A stretch of DNA of 64,000 nt from Algibacter sp045066735 (GCF_045066735.1 NZ_JBISHH010000026.1:434001-498000), one strand, 5' to 3'; numbered from the stretch's first letter, positions 8,708 through 18,799 are shown. Program-made: numbers and translations. The notes: generated by a model not told the origin, from the sequence alone.

Positions 8708-10621
8708 CTAAAAATGATAACGTTTAAAGGCTTCAATTGCTGCATAATCAGCTAATCCTAAATCGTTGTATTTTTTTGCTGTTAGTCTATTTCTATCTTC
8801 AACTCTTACCCAAAACTCTCTGTTATCATCTCCTTGAAACATAACACCATCTTTTTGAGATTGATGATAGAATATCGCATGTCTTTTTCTTAAAACTTGA
8901 TCTGGACTCATTGGTACAGCCATTTCTATTTCGTAAGATTCCCATTCGTGCCATGCACCACGGTATAACCAAACCCAACAATCGTCCATATAGCTATTAG
9001 GTTTTAATGTTTTTAAAGCTATAAATATAGCGTCTAAACAAACCTTGTGAGTACCATGCGGATCGGCTAAATCGCCAGCAGCATATATTTGGTGAGGTTT
9101 TATGTTGTCTATTAGGTTAGCTACAATGGTAAAATCATCTTCTGATAAATTATTCTTTTTTATGGTTCCAGTTTCGTAAAACGGAAGGTCTAAAAAGTGA
9201 ACATGATCATCGTCTAATCCGAAATAACGTGTTGCACCAAGAGATTCACTTCTTCTAATACGCCCTTTCAGCTTTCTTACTTCAAGAGAGTCTATTTCGT
9301 TACCTGTTTTGTTGTTTAGGTAATCTATAATAGCTTGAGGTTCTTTGGAATCCGCATTAAACGATTTTGCTATTTCGGCAAACTTCATAGCCTCTTCATC
9401 AGAAACCGCAATGTTTCCCGAGGTTTGGTATGCAATATGTACATCATGTCCTTGTTGAACTAGTCTATCAAAAGTACCTCCCATAGAAATAACATCATCA
9501 TCTGGGTGTGGACTAAATATAATAACGCGTTTTCTTTCTGGTGTAGCGCGTTCTGGACGGCTAGAGTCGTCTGCATTTGGTTTTCCTCCTGGCCAACCAG
9601 TAATGGTTTTTTGCATCTTGTTAAACATTTTGATGTTTAAATCATATGCAGAGCCTTCTTCAGCTATTAAATCAGACATGCCATTATCATTATAATCTTT
9701 GTCTGTTAATTTAAGGAAAGGCTTCTCTGTTAATTGGCTTAACCAAACAACAGCTTTAAGTTCTAATTCTTCGGTCCATTTGCATGAAGCTACCAACCAT
9801 GGTGTTTTAACACGAGTAAGTTCTGCCGATGCGCCTTGATCTAATACAAATGTTGTGTTGTTGTGTTCTTGTAAATACGTTGCAGGAACTTGACCAGTAA
9901 CGTCTCCTTCAATAGTATCTTTTAGAATACTAGCTTTGTTTAAACCCCACCCAAGTAAAACAATTCGTTTAGCGCTTCTTACGGTGCCAACACCCATTGT
10001 TATTGCTTTTCTAGGCACGTTATCTATCCCTAAAAAAGAAGGTGCAGCATCTGCTCTTGTAATATGATCGAGTATAATGCTACGTGTTCTAGAATTAAAG
10101 TGAGATCCAGGTTCATTAAAGCCCACATGTCCTGTTCGACCTATACCTAATAATTGAAAGTCTAAGCCTCCTAATTCTGTAATTTTATTTTCGTAATCAA
10201 TGCAATATTGGTGTAAATCGTCTGGGCTTACAGTACCGTTTGGTACGTTAACATTTTCAGGAAGAATATCAACATGATTAAATAAGTGTTCATGCATGAA
10301 GTAGTAATAACTTTGAATGTTGTTTTTATCCATAGGATAATATTCATCCAAATTAAAAGATACCACGTTAGCAAAACTTAGGCCATCTTCTTTGTGCATT
10401 CTTACTAGTTCTTCGTAAACTTTTATTGGTGAAGATCCTGTTGCAAGACCTAAAACGCAAGGTTTGTTTGCGGCGCTTTTTTCTTTAATTAAAGTCGCTA
10501 TTTCTTGTGCTACAATAATTGAGGCTTCTTGTGATGATTCGAAAATTACGTTGTGTATTTTTTCAAAACGTGTTTCTTCAAATTTACCGGCTTCTTTGTA
10601 TTTAATAAGTTCTGTTTGCAT
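8708..10621 (-). CDS. nagB: Glucosamine-6-phosphate deaminase fused to PIG-L deacetylase domain
   Basis: A 637-residue cytoplasmic protein. Residues about 20-290 are NagB: SSPIKVYEEL, FNLDEYYPM and GIGRTGHVGFNEPGSHF carry the catalytic Asp/His/Glu set for conversion of glucosamine-6-phosphate to fructose-6-phosphate plus ammonia. Residues about 365-600 are a PIG-L/LmbE-type domain with the zinc motif HPDDD (IIFSPHPDDDVISMGG) and a later AAGDLADPHGTH motif. The fusion is the usual full-length form in Bacteroidota; the second domain is presumed to remove N-acetyl groups, but its substrate is not proven. The gene has its own promoter carrying the shared GGTCGAAATT motif and lies downstream of the two GH20 genes. 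Confidence 0.93.
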   Translation of the reverse strand: MQTELIKYKEAGKFEETRFEKIHNVIFESSQEASIIVAQEIATLIKEKSAANKPCVLGLATGSSPIKVYEELVRMHKEDGLSFANVVSFNLDEYYPMDKNNIQSYYYFMHEHLFNHVDILPENVNVPNGTVSPDDLHQYCIDYENKITELGGLDFQLLGIGRTGHVGFNEPGSHFNSRTRSIILDHITRADAAPSFLGIDNVPRKAITMGVGTVRSAKRIVLLGWGLNKASILKDTIEGDVTGQVPATYLQEHNNTTFVLDQGASAELTRVKTPWLVASCKWTEELELKAVVWLSQLTEKPFLKLTDKDYNDNGMSDLIAEEGSAYDLNIKMFNKMQKTITGWPGGKPNADDSSRPERATPERKRVIIFSPHPDDDVISMGGTFDRLVQQGHDVHIAYQTSGNIAVSDEEAMKFAEIAKSFNADSKEPQAIIDYLNNKTGNEIDSLEVRKLKGRIRRSESLGATRYFGLDDDHVHFLDLPFYETGTIKKNNLSEDDFTIVANLIDNIKPHQIYAAGDLADPHGTHKVCLDAIFIALKTLKPNSYMDDCWVWLYRGAWHEWESYEIEMAVPMSPDQVLRKRHAIFYHQSQKDGVMFQGDDNREFWVRVEDRNRLTAKKYNDLGLADYAAIEAFKRYHF

Positions 10622-10648
10622 ATTACTTGTAATTTGTGCTTAGTGACT

Positions 10649-10703
10649 CAAAACTATCTTTTTATTGCTTTTTTACCTTATAATTTCGACCAGTAACTTC
10701 AGG
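10649..10703 (-). promoter_or_regulatory. nagB promoter with shared GGTCGAAATT operator
   Basis: Read on the minus strand, GTTACTGGTCGAAATTATA (motif core 10691-10682) is followed by a perfect -7 box TAGTTTTG (10656-10649), 27 bp before the nagB ATG. The distance from the first G of the motif to the box is 35 bp. The same core and spacing occur before the GH20 pair and susC. No good -33 box lies between, as expected for an activator-dependent promoter. Confidence 0.55.
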
Positions 10704-10750
10704 TCATAGACAAAAAAAACAGTTAAGTGACATGTTTTATAAAAACGAGT

Positions 10751-12391
10751 TTAATCTTCTGATGTAATCTCTAAGCTATGTTTTGCGTAATTGAACCCTA
10801 AAGCTTCATACCTTTTTGCTAAGTGAATTAGGCGTGTTTGGAAATCTCCCCAGTCTTTGGTTTCATAAGTAGACCAAACCACCTCAGATAGTGCTGTTAG
10901 CCTTGGTAAAACCATATATTCTACATGCTCTGGTGTTTTCATATATTCACTCCAAACATTAGCTTGGGCTCCTAAAATATACTTTTGCTCTTCTTTAGTT
11001 AGTTCTTTTGGAAGCGGATTATAGCTATACACTTTTTCTACGGGTGTGTAACCTCCTATGGCAAGTGGTTCGTTTTTTCTATCTTTAGTTTGATAAAAAT
11101 CGAAGTAACAAAACCCTGTTGGCGTCATAACTACATTATGGTGCATTTTTGCTGCTTGAATACCTCCTTTTTCACCTCGCCAAGACATTACCGCAGCGTT
11201 AGGGGCTAAACCACCTTCTAGAATTTCGTCCCAACCAATAATATTTCTACCTTTTGAGTTTAAGAACTTTTCAATACGTCTAATAAAGTAACTCTGTAAT
11301 TCATGCTCGTCTTTTAAGCCCTCTTTTTTTATAATGTCTTGAGCTAATTTGCTTGTTTTCCATTGTGTTTTCGGAGCTTCATCGCCTCCAATATGTATTA
11401 ATTTACTAGGGAAAAGTGAAATAACTTCAGTTAAAACATCTTCTAAAAATTTAAAAGTTTCTTCGCTTGGTGCATATATTTCTGGAAATACGCCCCATCT
11501 TTTACCAACTTCATATTGTTCGCCTGTGTTTCCAAGTTCTGGGTAAGCCGTAATGGCAGCAAGAGAGTGTCCGGGTAATTCAATTTCTGGAATTATGGTA
11601 ATGTGTCTTGTTTCCGCGTAAGCGACAACCTCCTTAATATCTTCTTGGGTGTAAAAACCACCGTAGGGTTTACCATCGTATTCTACCTCGGGTTTGTTCC
11701 ATGTGTTACCATGACCAACAATAGTTTCTTTTCTAATGCTACCAATAGATGTAAGTTTTGGATATTTTTTAATTTCTATACGCCATCCTTGATCTTCGGT
11801 TAGATGCCAATGAAAAGTGTTCATTTTGTGCATGGCCAATATGTCGATGTATTTTTTTACGAACGACACTGGGAAAAAATGACGAGCAACATCTAAGTGC
11901 ATGCCTCTATAAACAAATTTTGGACTGTCAGTAATGCTTGTTGCAGGAATTGAAACTTCCGCTTGAGTGTTGCTAGCAGTTGCTGGTGAGGGAATTAACT
12001 GACTTAAGGTTTGAATACCATAAAACACACCAGCGCTTGTTTTACCGGTAATTGTAATTTGATTGTAGCTTACGGAAAGCGTATATCCTTCGTTATTCTC
12101 TATGGTATCATCTAGTTTTAATAGAATGTTGCCTTCGGTTTCTTTTGAAAAAGGAATGCGTTTACCAGAAACAGTACTTAGTATTTCAGAAAGGTATTGT
12201 CCTTCGTTTTCTAAAGTGGTTTCTGCGGTAATCGTTGTGTTTTCATCCAACAAAAAACGGCCATCGGAAATTTGTAATGACGTTGGTTTTGGAATAATGA
12301 GATAATCGGCTTTGGTATTAATAACCTTAGCATACTTGTTTGAGCAGGCTGAAACGATGATGCACAGCGCAATTAGTAGAGTGTTTTTCAT
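10751..12391 (-). CDS. GH20 beta-N-acetylhexosaminidase lipoprotein (short form)
   Basis: A 546-residue lipoprotein (signal ending CIIVSACS, Cys about residue 16). Residues about 30-150 are the GH20b N-terminal domain and about 158-500 the catalytic barrel: FVYRGMHLDVARHFFP, MNTFHWHLTEDQGWRIEIKKYP and the catalytic HIGGDEAP with Asp337/Glu338, followed by GWDEILEGG. GH20 enzymes remove terminal beta-linked GlcNAc or GalNAc by substrate-assisted catalysis. It lies 27 bp downstream of a second, longer GH20 gene and shares its promoter. There is no C-terminal accessory domain, unlike its neighbour. Substrates could be chitooligosaccharides or N-glycan antennae. Confidence 0.93.
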   Translation of the reverse strand: MKNTLLIALCIIVSACSNKYAKVINTKADYLIIPKPTSLQISDGRFLLDENTTITAETTLENEGQYLSEILSTVSGKRIPFSKETEGNILLKLDDTIENNEGYTLSVSYNQITITGKTSAGVFYGIQTLSQLIPSPATASNTQAEVSIPATSITDSPKFVYRGMHLDVARHFFPVSFVKKYIDILAMHKMNTFHWHLTEDQGWRIEIKKYPKLTSIGSIRKETIVGHGNTWNKPEVEYDGKPYGGFYTQEDIKEVVAYAETRHITIIPEIELPGHSLAAITAYPELGNTGEQYEVGKRWGVFPEIYAPSEETFKFLEDVLTEVISLFPSKLIHIGGDEAPKTQWKTSKLAQDIIKKEGLKDEHELQSYFIRRIEKFLNSKGRNIIGWDEILEGGLAPNAAVMSWRGEKGGIQAAKMHHNVVMTPTGFCYFDFYQTKDRKNEPLAIGGYTPVEKVYSYNPLPKELTKEEQKYILGAQANVWSEYMKTPEHVEYMVLPRLTALSEVVWSTYETKDWGDFQTRLIHLAKRYEALGFNYAKHSLEITSED

Positions 12392-12418
12392 TATGAGTGT
12401 GTTGTTAGTTTTAAATGT

Positions 12419-14773
12419 TTAAAAAACAATAAGTTCGTCGATTAGAATTAGCGAAGCATTACCAGCTCTGCGGTGACCTTCTGGAATAGGGTTAACGCTT
12501 TTAGCTTTTACTTTTATAGATTTTACTTTTGTTTTTTTGAATGCTATGGTAGATTTTACTTTGTTTCTGCCTTGAGTATGGCTGGCTTCTAGTTGTTTAG
12601 TTTCGCCAAGTTTGGTAAAGTTTTTACCGTCTTTAGAACCGTAAATCTCGATATATTCAGGAACATAAACACTAGAGTTTGTAAACCTAAGGCTAGTAAT
12701 TTCTAGAGATTGAATGTCTGTAAGTTCTTCGAAGATTAAATCGACATCTAAATCACCTTTAATGTTTTGCCAATTACGATCGCCACGGTTTAATTTTCCG
12801 AAGTTTAAATCTATTAACTTGTTTGTTTCTTGTGTATCGGTAATTTTTGGTGCATGATAAATAACTTTTGCTCCAACAGCTTTATGTATAAGGAAGGTTT
12901 TTTCTGAAATATTGCCTATTTGTTCCTCTTTGTAAAACGTGGTTGCTTTTAAAGTAGTTGTGTTTTGGATAGTAAAAGGATTCTCATATTTTGTAGAGGC
13001 TAGCGAAGGTTCTGTGCCATCTAATGTGTAGTAAATATCCATACCATTAACTTCGGTTTTAAGAGCAATTTCTATACTGCCATTGTTTTGTCCTGTATGA
13101 TATATTCTGGCATTATAAGCACTTGTTGCATAACGCTCGCCTTTTTGATCTAAACGCTTAAATTGGTTGAGTAAACGGTTTGTAAAATCATTCCAGTTTT
13201 TGTTGGATTGACTGGTCCATCCATTTTCCGCCACAGCGTATAAACGTGGAAAAGTCATGTATGTAATTTGGCTCCAATTTCTAAGCGACTCTGTCCATAA
13301 ATTACCTTGAAGACCTAAGACATGTTTGCCTTGCTCGGTAGTTAAACTATCGGAAATTATTTTATAGTTGTAGGTATCTTTTAAAAAAGAGTAGGAGTAG
13401 CCAAGGTTGGGCTCTAAATCGTCGTCACCTTGTTTTAAATCGAAATAGCAGTAGCGTGAAGGCGTCATAATTACATCGTGGCCTTGTCTGGCTGCTGCAA
13501 TGCCTCCTTTTTCTCCGCGCCAAGACATAACTGTTGCGTTTGGAGCTAAACCGCCTTCTAGAATTTCGTCCCAGCCAATCATGTTTTTACCATGAGCATT
13601 TACTATTTTTTCTACACGTTTAACAAAATAGCTTTGTAGCTCGTGTGTATCGGCAAGATTTTCTTCTTTCATGCGGAGTTGGCAATCTGGGTCCACTTCC
13701 CAAGCTTCTTTATTACACTCATCGCCACCAATATGCATATAATCGAATGGGAATAAATCCATAACTTCACCTAGTACATTTTCAACAAACTCAAAGGTGA
13801 TTTCTTTTCCTGGGCAATAGGTGTTATTTCTAACCACACCGCCAGTGCCGACGTAAAAAGGACCTGTAGAACATGAGATTTCTGGATAAGATGCTATAGC
13901 TGCCAGTGAGTGACCAGGCATATCTATTTCCGGAATTATTTCAATATAACGCGCTTTAGCGTAAGCAACAATTTCTTTAATATCGTCTTGTGTGTAAAAA
14001 CCGCCGTATGTTGCTTTTTCGCCAGGTTGCTGCGTTGGGCGTCCCCACCAATTAGAGGTGCTTTCGTCTTTCTCATTTTGGTTTACACGCCAAGCGCCAA
14101 CTTCTGTTAATTTTGGATATTTTTTAATTTCTATGCGCCATCCATTATCGTCTGATAAATGCCAGTGAAAACGGTTTAGTTTTACCTCTGCCATAAAATC
14201 GATAGCATCTTTTACTTCTTCTTTTGTGAAAAAATGACGAGAAACATCGAGCATATAACCACGCCATTTAAAAGCCGGTTCGTCTTTAATAATAACAGAT
14301 GGAATACCCCAAATAGTATTTGTTTGTTTTTCTTTGGAATAAAATGTTGTTGGGAGTAATTGACCAATGGTTTCCATAGCATAGAAAAAACCGGCTGGTG
14401 TGGCCGATTTTACATTTATGCCCCCTGTATTAATGACTAATTCGTAAGCTTCAGGGTTGAGGGATTTTTTATTATAAAAAACAATATCTGCTTGTTCATT
14501 ATTTATACTTATTTCTGGGATCCATCCGGATGCCATTTCAAATGTTTTGAAAAAATTGGTTGCAATAATTTTTTGCTCTTCATTATTAACCGATACAGTT
14601 GTTTTCTCGTTAATAATAAAATGGCCGTCGCCCTCTATTAATTCTGCCGGTAACGGGATAATTGCAGTTTTTCCTACTTTAAGTTCTTTTTTATCGCATG
14701 ATGTAAGTGTTAATAAGAAACATAATAAGTAGGGGGTTAATGTGCTTTTTATCTTTCTAAAAAGGGTACTCAT
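12419..14773 (-). CDS. GH20 beta-N-acetylhexosaminidase lipoprotein (long form)
   Basis: A 784-residue lipoprotein (LLTLTSCD, Cys about residue 26). It has the same GH20b and GH20 core as its neighbour: FKWRGYMLDVSRHFF, FHWHLSDDNGWRIEI and HIGGDECNKEAW, with catalytic Asp351/Glu352. After residue about 550 comes an added C-terminal region: a chitobiase/FN3-like segment (GMDIYYTLDGTEPS) and a discoidin-like (F5/8 type C) end with YIEIYGSKDGKNFTKLGE. These may bind carbohydrate or hold the enzyme at the surface. It is first in a two-gene operon. The two GH20 proteins are clearly related yet distinct, so they probably divide linkages or locations rather than being a recent duplication. Confidence 0.93.
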   Translation of the reverse strand: MSTLFRKIKSTLTPYLLCFLLTLTSCDKKELKVGKTAIIPLPAELIEGDGHFIINEKTTVSVNNEEQKIIATNFFKTFEMASGWIPEISINNEQADIVFYNKKSLNPEAYELVINTGGINVKSATPAGFFYAMETIGQLLPTTFYSKEKQTNTIWGIPSVIIKDEPAFKWRGYMLDVSRHFFTKEEVKDAIDFMAEVKLNRFHWHLSDDNGWRIEIKKYPKLTEVGAWRVNQNEKDESTSNWWGRPTQQPGEKATYGGFYTQDDIKEIVAYAKARYIEIIPEIDMPGHSLAAIASYPEISCSTGPFYVGTGGVVRNNTYCPGKEITFEFVENVLGEVMDLFPFDYMHIGGDECNKEAWEVDPDCQLRMKEENLADTHELQSYFVKRVEKIVNAHGKNMIGWDEILEGGLAPNATVMSWRGEKGGIAAARQGHDVIMTPSRYCYFDLKQGDDDLEPNLGYSYSFLKDTYNYKIISDSLTTEQGKHVLGLQGNLWTESLRNWSQITYMTFPRLYAVAENGWTSQSNKNWNDFTNRLLNQFKRLDQKGERYATSAYNARIYHTGQNNGSIEIALKTEVNGMDIYYTLDGTEPSLASTKYENPFTIQNTTTLKATTFYKEEQIGNISEKTFLIHKAVGAKVIYHAPKITDTQETNKLIDLNFGKLNRGDRNWQNIKGDLDVDLIFEELTDIQSLEITSLRFTNSSVYVPEYIEIYGSKDGKNFTKLGETKQLEASHTQGRNKVKSTIAFKKTKVKSIKVKAKSVNPIPEGHRRAGNASLILIDELIVF

Positions 14774-14858
14774 GTTTTGGTTAATGATTTAAAAATTTGT
14801 TCAATCTTAAGCTAGAATATAGGAAAAGTAATATAGTGATTGTAAGTAATGATGGGGA

Positions 14859-14914
14859 TAAAAATATGCTTATTAAGATTTCTTTAGCTATAATTTCGAC
14901 CAATAACCTTCTAG
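14859..14914 (-). promoter_or_regulatory. GH20 operon promoter with shared GGTCGAAATT operator
   Basis: On the minus strand, GGTTATTGGTCGAAATTATA (core 14901-14892, with CTAG further upstream at 14914-14911) is followed 35 bp from its first G by TATTTTTA (14866-14859), a near match to TAnnTTTG. The leader to the ATG is about 85 nt. Motif and spacing match the nagB and susC promoters. Confidence 0.5.
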
Positions 14915-15284
14915 TAAAGATTAAGGTAGTGTTTTCTTTAATGTTGTTTTGCTTTTGAAGATGATATTATAAGCGAATGTATATGATTTATAATATTTAG
15001 GATGAATATTAAGAATTAATTTTATCTGGGCTATGTAATGTTAAGTTGTTAGTTGATTAATAGATGAGTGTAATTGAAATTCATTTATTTATAATTTTAT
15101 CTGATTTTTTGCAAGTGGGTAATCGTATATTAGTTGAACCTATGTAAGGCAATATATATATATGGTAATTTTTATTTATAACAGGTAAGAGCAAAATAAA
15201 ACTGGATTTATAAGTATTAGGATAAACACGCTTTTCGAGATTTAATGGTTTTATTTTAATTCATTTATAATTATTTATCGATTC

Positions 15285-15340
15285 CTAGAGGTTGTTGGTC
15301 GAAATTTCTATCTAATTAACATTAAGAATATATAAGTTTA
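15285..15340 (+). promoter_or_regulatory. susC promoter with shared GGTCGAAATT operator
   Basis: GTTGTTGGTCGAAATT (15291-15306), preceded by CTAG at 15285, is followed by TAAGTTTA (15333-15340), a near match to the -7 consensus. The distance from the first G of the core (15297) to the box is 36 bp, as at nagB and GH20. A second TATATTTTG near 15355-15363 is an alternative -7 box. Confidence 0.5.
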
Positions 15341-15486
15341 TTCTGTTATTAACATATATTTTGAATTTTTTTAACATAAACGTTAAAATCTCCAATTGTT
15401 ATCTAAGATTCATTTTTAGAACATACATATTGTTAAGAATAATAACTAATTACTAAAATTTTAATTATTAATTAACTCACATTTCT

Positions 15487-18400
15487 ATGAAAATTAAATT
15501 AAAAAATTTCTCTTTCTATCGAAAAAAAGAGCACTTAAGTTTTTTCTTGAGCGTTTTAGTTTTTTCGTGCGTTTCTACCAGTTATGGTTTGGAACCTATT
15601 ACGAGTGTAGAATTTAAAAAAACTACTAACTATTTACAACAACAAGTAAAAGGAACAATTACCGATATTAACGGTCAACCAATACCCGGTGTTAATATTG
15701 TTGAAAAAGGCACAGCTAATGGAGCTCAATCTGATTTTGATGGAGGTTTCTCGATAACACCATCCAATGCAAATGCAGTGTTAGTATTTTCATTTGTTGG
15801 TTTTGTTACAAAAGAAGTTCCTATTGGTAACCAAACTAACCTTAAAATTGTTTTAGATGAAGATATTTCTCAATTAGATGAGGTTGTTGTTGTTGGTTAT
15901 GGTACACAGAAAAAAGTGAATTTAACAGCTGCTGTTTCTGTAGTAGGAACGGAAGTTTTTGCTGATAGACCTACAGCAAATGCGGCTCGTTCTTTACAAG
16001 GTACCGTTCCAGGTTTAGTTGTTTCTAACTCAACAGCTGGTGGTGAACCTGGTGCTGACTCTAGCATTAACATTCGTGGTTACATAACAAGTAATGGTGG
16101 TATTCAAGATAACCCCCCATTAGTATTAATTGATGGTATTCGTATGAGCTTAAGCGATATTAACCCAGAAGATATCGAATCTGTATCTGTGCTTAAAGAT
16201 GCTGCTGCTGCTGCTATTTATGGTTCTAACGCTTCGGCGGGTGCTATTTTAATTACTACTAAAAGCGGTAAAAATTCAAATGGAAAAGCTAGGGTAAGTT
16301 ATAGAAGTAATGTATCCTTTACATCACCAACAACGTATCCGGATGCTGCAAGCCCTATAAATTTTGCTTATGCTATTAACGATGCGCGTACTAATAACCG
16401 TCAAGGCGTTTATTATGATGAAACTGATTTAGCTAATATTATATCTAACATGGCAAACCCTGGTAGCGCACCTTCTATTGAGAGTAATGCTTCTGGAAAT
16501 GGTTGGAACTATGGAACAATTGGTATTCAGGGTACTGGCGCTACAAATTGGGATGAGATTATTTTGAAAAAAACAGCATTAAGAACAAAACACGATTTAA
16601 GCATATCTGGTGGAGATCAAAAAATGAACTACTACCTTTCTGCTGGTGCCTATGATGAGGATGGATTATTAGCTGTTGGCGATGAGTCTTTCCAAAGGTA
16701 TAATTTAGACGCAAAATTTAGTGCACAAGCTAATAAATGGCTAACTGTTGAATTGTACAGTAAATTCTTAAAAAGTTATACAGATTTCCCGTCAGAAACA
16801 GGTCAAGGTAGTGACATTCGTAACAAAACTAGAGTATTAGATCTAATTACTAAAATAAAACCAACCTTACCTCAATTTGATCCTATTTATGGTGAAGAAC
16901 TGCTGCAACACGCGTATTATCCATTTTGGGAATTTCAACGTTTAAAAGTTAGAACAGATCAGGTAATACTATCACCTAAATTTATTATTCAAGCGTCTAA
17001 GAACCTGAAATTAAACTTAGATTTAAATTATAGAAAAACGAACGTTTTTAGAGAAGAGACAGTGTTAGCTCATCAACAAATTGTTCCAAATGGACTTGTT
17101 GATAGAAGAAGTCAAGAACAATCGTCGTATTCACCAACTGTAAGTAGAACAGAATATTTTTCGCCAAATTTTTATGCCACATACGATAAATCTTTTAACA
17201 AGCATAATGTTAATGTAACTTCAGGTATTACTAGTGAGTTAAACAACTTTTATTCGCTTGGGGCAACCACAGATTATTTAATTACAAACAACATAGTGTC
17301 CTTAAATGCATCGTTAGATGATGACCAAACGGTTAATGAATCTATAACAAACTGGTCTACTATGGGGTATTTTGGTAGATTTAGATATAATTATGATGAA
17401 AAATATTTGCTAGAGTTTACATACAGAAGGGATGCTGCTTCTCGATTTGCTCCAGAAGACAGATGGGTAGGATTACCAAGTTTCTCTGCTGGTTATAATG
17501 TTGCTAGAGAAGATTTTTGGCCTTTTGAGAGTATTAACACTTTTAAATTAAGAGGTTCTTATGGTTCTTTGGGTAGTCAACAAGTTGCACCAAATTACGG
17601 TTACCTATCGCTAATAGACACGGATAATCAAACAGGATTTTTATTTGATGGCCAACAAGGTAATTTTGCTCAAACACCAGGTTTTACAACAGAAAGTTTA
17701 ACTTGGGAAACAGTTAAAACAACAGATATTGGTTTTGATTTAGGTGCTTTTAATAATAAGTTAACTATGGCATTTTCTTGGTATAGAATAGATACTGAAG
17801 ATGTTATTGGACAAGGTTTGGAGTTACCTGCAACATTAGGAGCATCTCCTCCTTTACGAAATGTTGGAACCGTTAGAGTTCAAGGTTTTGATCTTGAAAT
17901 AAATTGGAGACAACAATTAGGAGATTTTGGTTATAGTGTGAGAGGTGTATTAAATGATTACAAACGTACGGTTACAGAATTTCCAAATGAAACTAATTTA
18001 CTTACTAGTAATTTCGTAGGATTAGATTTAGGAGATATTTATGGTTATGAAACTGATGGTTTATTTCAAACCAATGAAGAAGCTGATGCTTATACTGCAG
18101 AAGTAAATCAAACTGCTATTAATGGCTTTACTTATGAGGCTGGAGATTTAAGATATGTAGATCAAAATGGAGATGGTGTAATTAATAATGGAGATGGTAC
18201 TGCTGATGAAAGTGGCGATCTTATGGTTATAGGTAACAATACGCCACGATACCAATATGGTATTACACTTGGTATGAATTATAAAAACTTCGATTTTAAC
18301 GCTTTTATACAAGGTGTTGGAAAACGTGATGTAAATTTAGTTCAAGGAAATTCTCAAGGATTTAGAGGTCCATCTAACGGACCATTTCATGCCTTTGTTT

Positions 18401-18786
18401 GGGAAGGTCATTTAGATTATTTTAGACCAGATGATACTACTAGCCCGTTAGGAGCTAACACAGATGCTTATTTTCCTAAACCATATTTAAATGGTGGAGG
18501 TAGAACAAACAAAAACTATAGTCAAAACACAACACACTTTATACAAAGCGGTGCTTATGCTAGACTTAAAAGTATACAGATAGGATATACAATACCTAAG
18601 GTTGTAACAAACAAGCTAAACATCAATAATATTAGAATGTACGTTACAGGTGAAAACCTATTTACTGCAACTGACTTAATCTTTTTCGATCCAGAAACAG
18701 TAAGAGGAAGCAATGATTTATTAGGTAGCGCATCATCTTATCCACTATCAAAAATAGTTTCATTTGGAGTTAATGTATCACTTTAA
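15487..18786 (+). CDS. SusC/RagA-family TonB-linked outer membrane transporter
   Basis: A 1099-residue protein starting with an export signal (FFLSVLVFSCVSTSYG). Residues about 52-128 form a carboxypeptidase-regulatory-like domain (KGTITDINGQPIPGVNIVEKG). A TonB-box/plug region follows (DEVVVVGYGTQKKVN from residue 131; SLQGTVPGLVV; NIRGYIT; VLKDAAAAAIYGSNASAGAILITT), then a 22-strand-type barrel to the C-terminus ending SFGVNVSL. It moves oligosaccharides across the outer membrane using TonB energy, together with the SusD lipoprotein just downstream. Lying opposite two GH20 genes, GlcNAc-containing oligosaccharides are the likely cargo. Length and motif order are normal for the family. Confidence 0.95.
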   Translation: MKIKLKNFSFYRKKEHLSFFLSVLVFSCVSTSYGLEPITSVEFKKTTNYLQQQVKGTITDINGQPIPGVNIVEKGTANGAQSDFDGGFSITPSNANAVLVFSFVGFVTKEVPIGNQTNLKIVLDEDISQLDEVVVVGYGTQKKVNLTAAVSVVGTEVFADRPTANAARSLQGTVPGLVVSNSTAGGEPGADSSINIRGYITSNGGIQDNPPLVLIDGIRMSLSDINPEDIESVSVLKDAAAAAIYGSNASAGAILITTKSGKNSNGKARVSYRSNVSFTSPTTYPDAASPINFAYAINDARTNNRQGVYYDETDLANIISNMANPGSAPSIESNASGNGWNYGTIGIQGTGATNWDEIILKKTALRTKHDLSISGGDQKMNYYLSAGAYDEDGLLAVGDESFQRYNLDAKFSAQANKWLTVELYSKFLKSYTDFPSETGQGSDIRNKTRVLDLITKIKPTLPQFDPIYGEELLQHAYYPFWEFQRLKVRTDQVILSPKFIIQASKNLKLNLDLNYRKTNVFREETVLAHQQIVPNGLVDRRSQEQSSYSPTVSRTEYFSPNFYATYDKSFNKHNVNVTSGITSELNNFYSLGATTDYLITNNIVSLNASLDDDQTVNESITNWSTMGYFGRFRYNYDEKYLLEFTYRRDAASRFAPEDRWVGLPSFSAGYNVAREDFWPFESINTFKLRGSYGSLGSQQVAPNYGYLSLIDTDNQTGFLFDGQQGNFAQTPGFTTESLTWETVKTTDIGFDLGAFNNKLTMAFSWYRIDTEDVIGQGLELPATLGASPPLRNVGTVRVQGFDLEINWRQQLGDFGYSVRGVLNDYKRTVTEFPNETNLLTSNFVGLDLGDIYGYETDGLFQTNEEADAYTAEVNQTAINGFTYEAGDLRYVDQNGDGVINNGDGTADESGDLMVIGNNTPRYQYGITLGMNYKNFDFNAFIQGVGKRDVNLVQGNSQGFRGPSNGPFHAFVWEGHLDYFRPDDTTSPLGANTDAYFPKPYLNGGGRTNKNYSQNTTHFIQSGAYARLKSIQIGYTIPKVVTNKLNINNIRMYVTGENLFTATDLIFFDPETVRGSNDLLGSASSYPLSKIVSFGVNVSL

Positions 18787-18799
18787 AAAAAGAATAATT

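Larger units (their letters stand above)
14774..15486. other. Divergent control region between GH20 operon and susC
   Basis: This 713-bp very AT-rich stretch has no convincing ORF. It contains two copies of the shared GGTCGAAATT motif, one facing each flanking operon (14892-14914 on minus, 15285-15306 on plus), and a short (TA)n run near 15150. The susC leader after its candidate -7 box is about 145 bp. Nothing else specific was seen between 14915 and 15284. Confidence 0.7.
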
